Below, one piece after another: positions 56,537 through 64,000 of a stretch of 64,000 bases of DNA (the stretch's first letter is position 1; every line of letters begins with the position of its first letter). A program made the position numbers and the translations under genes. This stretch comes from an uncultured Pelagibacteraceae bacterium (GTDB lineage: Bacteria; Pseudomonadota; Alphaproteobacteria; Pelagibacterales; AG-422-B15), in assembly GCA_902547315.1 (NCBI GenBank), contig CACCND010000004.1:47577-111576 (forward strand), read 5' to 3'. The notes below the pieces were generated by a model, which searched no databases, was not told the DNA's origin, and was given only the letters and a program-made list of their open reading frames with translations.

Positions 56537-56971
56537 TTATCTTTTTATCTGGGCGACAGCTAGTTTATCAGCGATTTCATTTCCGTAATCACCAGAATGA
56601 CCTTTTACCCACTCCCATTTAATTGAGTGTTTATCGGTCAGATTGTCTAATTCAATCCAAAGATCTTTATTTTTTACGTCTTTTTTTTGTGCGGTCTTCC
56701 ATTCATTGGTTTTCCATTTTTTTATCCACTCCTGAATACCTTGCATTACATACTTTGAGTCAGTGAAAATTATTATGTCTCTTTTTTCATTAAGATAATC
56801 TAGAGCATAAATAACTGCTTTTAATTCCATTCTATTATTTGTTGTGTTGTTTTCAGATCCACTTAACTCAATTTTCTTGTCATCAATTTCAATGTAAGCT
56901 CCCCAACCTCCATTACCCGGATTTCCTGAGCAAGCTCCATCGGTGTAAATAACAACTTTTTTAGAGGCCAT
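56537..56971 (-). CDS. rnhA: Ribonuclease HI
   Basis: 144 aa from the ATG at 56971, preceded by AGGTGA. Catalytic residues: Asp in VIYTDGACSGNPGNGGWG, Glu in NNRMELKAVI, Asp in IFTDSKYVMQGI and a C-terminal Asp in GNEIADKLA, with His in WVKGHSGDYGNE. It cuts RNA in RNA-DNA hybrids. It overlaps the end of thrB by about eleven bases, the conserved thrB-rnhA pairing. Confidence 0.95.
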   Translation of the reverse strand: MASKKVVIYTDGACSGNPGNGGWGAYIEIDDKKIELSGSENNTTNNRMELKAVIYALDYLNEKRDIIIFTDSKYVMQGIQEWIKKWKTNEWKTAQKKDVKNKDLWIELDNLTDKHSIKWEWVKGHSGDYGNEIADKLAVAQIKR

Positions 56972-57923
56972 ATTCACCTACTTGTTTAACGGATTGGTGA
57001 AATTTGAGTTTAGTGAGATACTCATTAGGGTCCTTTTTAAGGATCAGTTCATTATCATCATGTGAATAGTAGTCGATTAAACGAGTTAGTAGATACCTAA
57101 GAGATGATGCCCTTGTAAGAAGAGGTAAAGCTTTTTTTTCTTCTTCTGAAAATTCTCGCAACTGATTGTAACTGCTTAATAAATGTTTTGCTTTTGTTGG
57201 ATTGAATTCGTTATTATTTGGTTCAAAGCACCATGCATTTAGACAGATAGCAATTTCGTAAGCATAATAATCGGTGCATGCAAAATAAAAATCTATTATA
57301 CCTGTAACTTCATTCCCTTCAAAAAATATATTATCTGGAAAAAGATCTGCATGAATTATACCTGATGGTAAACTATGACCAAGGTTTCCAGATAGAAAAG
57401 TATATTCTTCATTGATTAAATCAATTACTTGCGCGTCTATTTTATCGTCAAAATTTTTTAAAGTTTCAATTAAGCTGTTAAGATTTAAAAATCCAAGCTC
57501 ATTTTCTCTAGTCATTTCAAGTCTAGCTGACTCTTTATGCATCCTTGCGATCGTGGAGCCTAAAGATGCACAGTGAATTGGTTTAATTTGATCTATTGAC
57601 CTACCTTTTAAGAACGATGTGATTACAGCTTTTTTATTTTGAATTGAGTTTGAATAATTTCCTTTTTTATCTTGTATTACCTCAGGGCACTTTACATTAT
57701 TTTTATTCAAATGATTCATCAGATCAAAAAAGAATTGAAGATTATCCTGATTTGTTCTTTCTTCAAAAATTGTAAGTATGTAATTTTTTTCTAGAGTCTT
57801 TAATAAATAATTTGAATTAGAAGTTCCACCTTTTATACCTGAAAATTCTAGAATATTTTCAATACTATAGTGATCAGTAAAAAGATCCAATTCTTCTCTA
57901 GATATGTGCGTATAGACTGCCAT
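56961..57923 (-). CDS. thrB: Homoserine kinase (APH-fold ThrB)
   Basis: 320 aa. It uses the aminoglycoside phosphotransferase-like fold rather than the GHMP fold of E. coli ThrB: GGTSNSNYLL (ATP loop), catalytic IIHADLFPDNIFFEG, and metal-binding GIIDFYFACTDYYAYEIAICLNAW (GIIDFYFAC shown). This is the usual alphaproteobacterial homoserine kinase. It phosphorylates homoserine for ThrC. Confidence 0.92.
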   Translation of the reverse strand: MAVYTHISREELDLFTDHYSIENILEFSGIKGGTSNSNYLLKTLEKNYILTIFEERTNQDNLQFFFDLMNHLNKNNVKCPEVIQDKKGNYSNSIQNKKAVITSFLKGRSIDQIKPIHCASLGSTIARMHKESARLEMTRENELGFLNLNSLIETLKNFDDKIDAQVIDLINEEYTFLSGNLGHSLPSGIIHADLFPDNIFFEGNEVTGIIDFYFACTDYYAYEIAICLNAWCFEPNNNEFNPTKAKHLLSSYNQLREFSEEEKKALPLLTRASSLRYLLTRLIDYYSHDDNELILKKDPNEYLTKLKFHQSVKQVGEYGL

Positions 57924-57963
57924 AATTTATTTATAGCTTAGAAAGAGGGATATAAATAATAAA

Positions 57964-58458
57964 TTATACCTTAAGTTTGCTTATTTGATCGATTGATTGT
58001 TTTACAAGCTTATCTGCACTTTGGTCGTTGATATTTTCTGTGATAATTTTCTCAGCAATATTTACTGAGTTGTTTACAATCTCGTCATTAACTTTTGATA
58101 TAGCCATTTTTTCAGCCCTTGATATCTTTTCTATGGCTTGTTGTTCGGCTCTTTTAATAAATTCCTCTGCTTTTAACTTTGACTCTTCTTCGTGATTCTT
58201 TGCAATTTCCTTTGCTTGATCAATAATTGCTTTTGCTTCCTTGTCAGCAGACTGAACCTTTCTCTCGTAATCGGCTAAAAGAGAATTTGCCTCTTCTTTT
58301 AATTTTCGGGCATTATCTAACTCAGATTTGATTTTATCAATTTCACCATCAAGCAGTTTCGCAATCATTGATGGCGCTTTGATTACAAGCGCAATTATGA
58401 CAAATATTACAAAAGCTACTAATACCCAAGACGATGGATCTGAAAAGAATGATGACAT
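57964..58458 (-). CDS. atpF: ATP synthase F0 subunit b
   Basis: 164 aa. One N-terminal helix (SWVLVAFVIFVIIALVIKAPS) is followed by a long charged coiled coil rich in Lys, Glu and Ala, forming the peripheral stalk. The lack of further helices and the position after b' identify it as b. Last gene of the F0 operon; 16 bases separate it from b'. Confidence 0.92.
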   Translation of the reverse strand: MSSFFSDPSSWVLVAFVIFVIIALVIKAPSMIAKLLDGEIDKIKSELDNARKLKEEANSLLADYERKVQSADKEAKAIIDQAKEIAKNHEEESKLKAEEFIKRAEQQAIEKISRAEKMAISKVNDEIVNNSVNIAEKIITENINDQSADKLVKQSIDQISKLKV

Positions 58459-58474
58459 TAAATTCTTCCTAGCA

Positions 58475-59026
58475 TTAATTTAATTTCTTATTTATTTCCT
58501 CATCTGAAGGAATATTTTCAATATATCTTGATACAATAGCTTTAACGGTATCTAACGTTGCATTTCTTATTTCAATCTTGGATTTTTCTTCTTGAGCTTT
58601 TATTTTAGCTTGAGACTCAGAGATTAGGGAGTTTACTTTTTCTTCATTTTCTTTTTTAAGCATTTCTAAATGATCAAGCATTGCTTTTTTTGAATTAGTA
58701 ATAATCTCATTTGATTCTTGTGATGCACTTGCCATTTGCTCATCATATTTTTTTAATATATCAGTTGCTTCTGTATTAAGATTATCAGCATCATTTATGT
58801 CATTTGAAATCTTATCTCTTCTTTCTTCAATAGTTGCGCCTAACCTTGGTATTACAAATTTCCACATGAACAGGTATAAAAGAGAAAACGTAATTACAAG
58901 CCAAAATAATTGAGATGGAAATGTAGTAATATCCATCTGCGGAAGACCAGCAGATTTCTGGCCCTCTGCAGCATATGCAAAATTAATTGGCGCAGTTAAT
59001 AGAAAAACTTTTAATAAGATTTTCAC
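58475..59026 (-). CDS. atpG: ATP synthase F0 subunit b'
   Basis: 183 aa. An extended N-terminus (possible cleavable leader ILLKVFLLTAPINFAYA) precedes a membrane helix (SQLFWLVITFSLLYLFMWKFVIP) and a long coiled coil. LPQMDITTFPSQLFWL and IPRLGATIEERRDKI are typical of b' rather than b. With b it forms the heterodimeric stator seen in alphaproteobacteria and phototrophs. The gene symbol follows the atpF'/atpG convention. Confidence 0.9.
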   Translation of the reverse strand: MKILLKVFLLTAPINFAYAAEGQKSAGLPQMDITTFPSQLFWLVITFSLLYLFMWKFVIPRLGATIEERRDKISNDINDADNLNTEATDILKKYDEQMASASQESNEIITNSKKAMLDHLEMLKKENEEKVNSLISESQAKIKAQEEKSKIEIRNATLDTVKAIVSRYIENIPSDEEINKKLN

Positions 59027-59031
59027 TTTTC

Positions 59032-60023
<992 letters not shown>

Positions 60024-60034
60024 CGATATATTTT

Positions 60035-60307
60035 TTAGTTATTTTGAAGACTTTTTGCAACCCTAAAAACGTTAAGAATTCCTGCTGCACTACCTAAGAG
60101 AAAGAAAATTAATGTGAAGATGGGTCTTGTATTAAAATAATTGTCAATCAGCAAACCAATTCCTAGCCCAACAGCCATTGCTGCGACAATTTCAACCACT
60201 ACTTTCATGATTTTACCAAATGGTTTGGGGGCTTTAGCTTCTTTAATGGACTGACCTTTTTTTGCTTTTTTTATTCTATTTTCAAGAGAATTAGCATCAT
60301 TATTCAT
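60035..60307 (-). CDS. atpI: ATP synthase accessory protein AtpI
   Basis: About 90 aa from the ATG at 60307, ten bases after the smc stop; a longer frame to 60334 would overlap smc. Lys-rich N-terminus, then two helices (VVVEIVAAMAVGLGIGLLIDNYF and IFTLIFFLLGSAAGILNVFR), the AtpI-type layout, with RPIF between them. It assists c-ring assembly and perhaps Mg uptake. First gene of the F0 operon. Confidence 0.87.
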   Translation of the reverse strand: MNNDANSLENRIKKAKKGQSIKEAKAPKPFGKIMKVVVEIVAAMAVGLGIGLLIDNYFNTRPIFTLIFFLLGSAAGILNVFRVAKSLQNN

Positions 60308-60317
60308 CTTAAATATA

Positions 60318-62909
60318 CTAAGCAACAGCTCCAATTTCTTCAGCTTTTTTAAGATCTACGGAGACAATTTGACTGACGCCTCGTTCAGCCATAGTTACCC
60401 CAAACAATCTATCCATTCTCGACATTGTGAGCGCGTGGTGAGTTATAATTAAGAACTTGGTATTTGTTTTTTCTGTAATGTCATCTAAAAGACCACAAAA
60501 TCTATCGACGTTTGCATCATCCAGTGGCGCATCAACCTCATCAAGTACACAAATTGGCGAAGGATTTGTTAAAAATACAGCGAAGATTAGAGATAATGCT
60601 GTTAGTGCCTGTTCCCCACCAGATAACAATGACATTGACTGAAGTTTCTTACCTGGTGGACTTACCATCATTTCAAGCCCTGCTTCAAGTGGATCATCAG
60701 AGTCTATAAGTTCAAGGTGCGCCTTTCCACCGTTAAATAATTTTACAAAAACTTCTTTGAAATGTGTGTTTACAGTTTTAAACGCTCCAAGCAGTCTTGT
60801 TCTACCTTCTTTATTTAAATCTTCTATAGACTCCCTCATTTTTTTGATTGCGTTTTCTAAATCTTCTTTTTCAGCGGTCATTTTATCAAGCTCTTCATCT
60901 ATTTCTTTTGTTTCCAAATCTGCCCTTAGATTCACAGCACCCATTGTTTCACGCTGCTGCTTAAGTCTATCAAGTCTCATCTCAGTTCTTTCGAGGTTAG
61001 CTCTCATAGTTTCAAGATCATCTGATATAGAGAGAGAATTTACAATTTCACTAGGAATACAATTAAACTTCTCTTTTGACTCGTATTCTAATTCTTTTAA
61101 TCTTGACTCAGCTAATTCTTTTGTCGCTTCTGTTCTTCCTTTTGACTCTCTTATGTTAGCGAGATCATTTTGGGCTTTTCTTAAATTAGTTTCAATTTTT
61201 TTTAATTCATTATCAGCTTCAGCTAAACGATCAGCTGCAAACTGCCTTTCTGTCTCTGCGAAGCCTTTTGTTTCAATTAATTGACCTCTTCTCTGGGCAA
61301 TTTCTTCTGGGCGATTAGAGATTTTTTCTAACTCTTGCTCAGTTTTTATTTTTCTTTTTTGCAGTGTTTCGATTTGTTCATGAGATGACTTAATTGTTTT
61401 ATTCAATCTCTGAAATTCATATGTCCAATCACTTTGTTTTTGTTCAACGTCTTTTTGTCTAAGTTTTTCTCTTAATTCCATTGATAATGTTGCTGCATTT
61501 TTTGCCTCATTACTTGCTCTGTCATAATTTGCTTTAGCTTCATCTGAAATATTGCTTGCTTGATTTACTTTCTCACTGATTTCACCAAGATCATTGTAAA
61601 ATTTTTCTTTAAATATATTTGTCCATTTCTCAGGATCATCATAGCCTTCCACGTCTTTTAAAGTTGATTGCCTTGATTTCAAATTTTCTGCTTTAATCAA
61701 AGTGTCTTGCCAATCATCTCTTTTAGAATTTTTAATCTGATTAAATTGTTCTATTTGTTGCTCAAGATTTGAAATCTCTGTTTCCAAAGTATCCTTTTCT
61801 AACTTGAGTTGATCAATTGTTTCATTGTTTATTTCTTGAAACTCTTCGTTATTAGAGAGATCTTTTCTTGCATTTAGTAAATCAAGATCTTTTTTAGCAT
61901 CTTCCAGTTGAAACTGCTCCCTCTCACTATCACTGATTATTTGTTGAATCACGTTTTCAAGATTTCTTTTTTCTTCTTTTATTCGTTCTTCCTCATGATC
62001 TAATGACTCTCTCTCGAGGTTAATACGATTCAATTTTGCCGCAGACTCAATCTCTTTATCTCTTAAAGGCTTAATTTTCTCATTGGCTCTTAATTGTTCA
62101 TTAGTAGCTTGAGTTACTTGCAACGTAAATTTTTGGATCTGAGACTCACTTGATCTTAAATTCTCATCTGACTTTTCATAAGATTCTTTTAAAGATGTCC
62201 ACTTTAGGAATAAAACGATGCCTTCTAATTTGTTAATTTCAGACGATACTGAGCGGTAGGTTTCAGCTTGTTCAGCTTGTTTTTTAAGACTATTGATTTG
62301 ATTATTTAATTGTTTCATCAAATCCTTAACCCTCTGTAGATTAGTTTCTGCGCCTTTCAATTTTAGCTCTGCTTCATGTCTTCGCGAATGTAACCCAGAT
62401 ATTCCTGCCGCTTCTTCTAAAACGGAGCGTCTATCTATAGGTTTAGCATTTATTAACGAACCTACACGTCCTTGGCTGATCAAGGATGGAGAATGAGCTC
62501 CTGTAGATAAATCTGCAAATAATCGTTGTACATCCCTGGCTCTGACGTCTTTACCATTAATTTTATAATCTGATCCCTTTTCAACTTCTATTTTTCTTTT
62601 GACTTGAATTTCAGTTTGATCATTAAATTCAGACGGCGCGTTTCTTTCCTCATTATCAAGATAGATTGTTACTTCAGCATTATTTCTCGCAGGTCTATCT
62701 GATGTACCAGAAAAAATTACATCTTCCATTCCTGAACCCCTCATGCTTTTTGCAGAGGTTTCTCCCATGCACCATCTTAGGGACTCAACAACATTTGATT
62801 TGCCGCATCCATTAGGACCAACTATACCTGTTAAACCCTCATCGATGTTTAATTCAGTAGGATCAACAAATGATTTAAAACCAAGAATTTTTATTTTTTT
62901 AAATTTCAT
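60318..62909 (-). CDS. smc: Chromosome segregation ATPase SMC, unusually short
   Basis: 863 aa; bacterial SMC is usually about 1150. The N-terminal head has IVGPNGCGKSNVVESLRWCMGE (Walker A) and the C-terminal head has SLLSGGEQALTALSLIFAVF (signature) and VLDEVDAPLDDANVDRF (Walker B), so both ATPase halves are intact. The middle is two coiled-coil stretches (about residues 170-415 and 445-690) joined by a short VEGYDDPEKWTNIF segment near residue 420. I find no globular hinge domain with its glycine-rich dimerisation motifs. It condenses and segregates the chromosome with ScpAB, which are not in the window. One base overlaps the upstream DsbA-like gene. Confidence 0.9.
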   Translation of the reverse strand: MKFKKIKILGFKSFVDPTELNIDEGLTGIVGPNGCGKSNVVESLRWCMGETSAKSMRGSGMEDVIFSGTSDRPARNNAEVTIYLDNEERNAPSEFNDQTEIQVKRKIEVEKGSDYKINGKDVRARDVQRLFADLSTGAHSPSLISQGRVGSLINAKPIDRRSVLEEAAGISGLHSRRHEAELKLKGAETNLQRVKDLMKQLNNQINSLKKQAEQAETYRSVSSEINKLEGIVLFLKWTSLKESYEKSDENLRSSESQIQKFTLQVTQATNEQLRANEKIKPLRDKEIESAAKLNRINLERESLDHEEERIKEEKRNLENVIQQIISDSEREQFQLEDAKKDLDLLNARKDLSNNEEFQEINNETIDQLKLEKDTLETEISNLEQQIEQFNQIKNSKRDDWQDTLIKAENLKSRQSTLKDVEGYDDPEKWTNIFKEKFYNDLGEISEKVNQASNISDEAKANYDRASNEAKNAATLSMELREKLRQKDVEQKQSDWTYEFQRLNKTIKSSHEQIETLQKRKIKTEQELEKISNRPEEIAQRRGQLIETKGFAETERQFAADRLAEADNELKKIETNLRKAQNDLANIRESKGRTEATKELAESRLKELEYESKEKFNCIPSEIVNSLSISDDLETMRANLERTEMRLDRLKQQRETMGAVNLRADLETKEIDEELDKMTAEKEDLENAIKKMRESIEDLNKEGRTRLLGAFKTVNTHFKEVFVKLFNGGKAHLELIDSDDPLEAGLEMMVSPPGKKLQSMSLLSGGEQALTALSLIFAVFLTNPSPICVLDEVDAPLDDANVDRFCGLLDDITEKTNTKFLIITHHALTMSRMDRLFGVTMAERGVSQIVSVDLKKAEEIGAVA

Positions 62910-63586
62910 TAATTAATTTCTTTTTCAATTATTTCATCAAATTCATTAATCGACATATTACCTGCATAAATTTCACCATTGATTATGAAAGTTGGAGTTG
63001 AAGATATATCATACTCCTCAACACCCTCTATCCGCTGCTCCAGTATAAAATCAGTAATATTCTCATTTTCCATACAGCCATTAAATGCCTCCTCAGATAT
63101 GCCGAATAGGGCCCCGTAATTTTTAAGTGCATTAGTGCTGTTTTCTAGTACACTATCGCTCTGATTAGTTACAATCCATTTTTTTTGATCCTTAAACAAA
63201 ATTTTGTCCATTGCAAAAAAATCATTTTCATCAACACAATGAAGTAATTTAAAAGCGTTAAGATCAACCGCATTGAGAGCGAAAGGTCTCAATTCAAAAT
63301 TCACTTTACCTTTATCAATATAATTTTCTTTAATTTCTGCAAAGGTGTCATTACTAAAGTCGGCGCAATGACTACAAGTGAGCGATCTATATTCAATAAT
63401 TTTCACAGGTGCGTCGCTATCACCTAACTGCATACCTTTTAATGTACTGCTAGCAAACAATCCATTAATTGGAAATATCAATGCAAATAGAAATACAATA
63501 AAACTAGTGCTGAATAAAAAATTAGATTTAAAACCCATATTTTGCATGTTTTTTTTATATATATACAACATGTTGAATATACTCAA
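62909..63586 (-). CDS. DsbA-like periplasmic thiol-disulfide protein
   Basis: Up to 225 aa. A hydrophobic leader (FSTSFIVFLFALIFPINGLFA) indicates export. The mature domain has the thioredoxin motif YRSLTCSHCADFSN (CSHC) and the cis-Pro segment DISSTPTFIINGEIYAG, with a helical insertion between, typical of the DsbA/BdbD family next to smc in alphaproteobacteria. The start is uncertain: a TTG at 63586 has an AGGA site, while ATGs at 63571, 63547 and 63538 are in frame. It ends on the smc start codon. Confidence 0.85.
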   Translation of the reverse strand: MSIFNMLYIYKKNMQNMGFKSNFLFSTSFIVFLFALIFPINGLFASSTLKGMQLGDSDAPVKIIEYRSLTCSHCADFSNDTFAEIKENYIDKGKVNFELRPFALNAVDLNAFKLLHCVDENDFFAMDKILFKDQKKWIVTNQSDSVLENSTNALKNYGALFGISEEAFNGCMENENITDFILEQRIEGVEEYDISSTPTFIINGEIYAGNMSINEFDEIIEKEIN

Positions 63587-63646
63587 TTTTTCCTTATTTT
63601 AATAGGATTTATTACTCTGTCGGAGTAGCAGAAAATTTTGTTTGAA

Positions 63647-64000
63647 TTAGGACTTTAAAATTTTTGAAGCGATTTTTTCAAAGTTTCTTCTAAGATCAGG
63701 ATATTTTTTTAGTTCATCATAATTCTTACTTTGGTTCTTAATATCACTTTCTAATTTATTGATTTTAATAGTATTTTTAACCTTAATTGATGCTTGTATT
63801 ATTTCAACTTTATTGATCACTTCATAGCCAAAAAAAAGATTAATTTTTTTAATTATTTTCTCTCGCTCGTGCTCAAACGCAAAAGCCATACTTCTATCAA
63901 CTTTAACAATTAATTTACCACTATTTTTTTCACTACTCTTTCCTATTTTAAGCCTTAAAGGGATGGTCAATTTTGCAAATTTTTTGCCTACAATTCTCTC
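63647..64000 (-). CDS. DUF721/DciA-like protein, 5' end outside the window
   Basis: The reading frame stays open to the window edge; residues before the TTG at 63970 read ERIVGKKFAK and continue the family pattern, so the true start lies to the right. The RIVGKKFAKLTIPLRL, LIVKVDRSMAFAFEHE and INLFFGYEVINKVEI segments match DUF721, whose members include the helicase loader DciA. DciA recruits DnaB in many bacteria lacking DnaC. Alphaproteobacteria often have mutY-DUF721-dsbA-smc, consistent here. The C-terminal 45 residues are charged and probably helical. Confidence 0.75.
   Translation of the reverse strand, partial: ERIVGKKFAKLTIPLRLKIGKSSEKNSGKLIVKVDRSMAFAFEHEREKIIKKINLFFGYEVINKVEIIQASIKVKNTIKINKLESDIKNQSKNYDELKKYPDLRRNFEKIASKILKS

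Noticed and set aside
60757..61284. 175-aa Ser/Leu-rich plus-strand frame opposite smc
   Set aside because: Low-complexity antisense of a Glu/Lys/Arg-rich coiled coil; no independent support.

Overview
The window is a gene-dense, AT-rich chromosomal segment, most likely from a streamlined marine alphaproteobacterium. The evidence is gene content and order: rpoH next to rluD, the coxB-coxA-ctaB-coxF-ctaG-coxC-surf1 order, a split F0 operon (atpI-B-E-F'-F) with no F1 genes beside it, thrB-rnhA, and DUF721-dsbA-smc. Intergenic gaps are tiny, many genes overlap by 1-8 bases, and codons are A/T-biased. A genus cannot be assigned from the sequence alone. No CRISPR array, insertion sequence or rRNA was seen.

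Layout. 1-2.4 kb: the purA 3' end, rpoH, rluD and a small membrane protein. 2.4-21.1 kb: a large quaternary-amine/osmolyte region. It holds choline dehydrogenase (betA), a DMT-family permease, a glycine betaine-type ABC importer (proXWV), a dimethylglycine dehydrogenase-like protein, betaine-homocysteine methyltransferase, a DMSP lyase (dddP) of clearly higher GC, a gamma-butyrobetaine hydroxylase, carnitine 3-dehydrogenase, a beta-keto acid cleavage enzyme, an aldehyde dehydrogenase, acetoacetyl-CoA synthetase, and a pair resembling TmpA/TmpB (trimethyl-aminoethylphosphonate oxidation). 21.1-24.5 kb: a KASIII-like synthase, a tiny lipoprotein, a GIY-YIG protein, a cupin, tRNA-Arg, a 2OG-Fe(II) oxygenase and tsaC. 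24.5-39.2 kb: housekeeping genes (HDAC-like, xseB, ispA, aroC, ispB-like, S49 peptidase, homodimer-type glyS, nadABC, tRNA-Leu, a GT9, pyrC, cysQ, mnmA, tRNA-Met). 39.2-48.4 kb: GT4, a thioredoxin-like protein, a gamma-carbonic anhydrase, a GMC oxidoreductase, a penicillin-acylase-type hydrolase, an acyl-CoA ligase and tldD. 48.5-54.1 kb: the aa3 cytochrome oxidase operon. 54.1-64 kb: thrC, a GNAT, a peroxiredoxin, rnhA, thrB, F0 ATP synthase, an unusually short smc, a DsbA-like protein and a DUF721/DciA-like gene running off the right end.

How it fits together. The 2.4-21.1 kb region reads as a convergent funnel. Imported betaine (ProXWV), choline (BetA plus an aldehyde dehydrogenase), gamma-butyrobetaine/carnitine (hydroxylase, dehydrogenase, BKACE, with acetoacetate rescued by AacS) and trimethyl-aminoethylphosphonate (TmpA/TmpB-like) would all yield glycine betaine. 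BHMT and the DMGDH-like enzyme would then demethylate it, feeding methionine synthesis and one-carbon metabolism. The dddP gene adds DMSP cleavage and looks recently acquired. All assignments come from reading motifs and recalled family features; no search was run.
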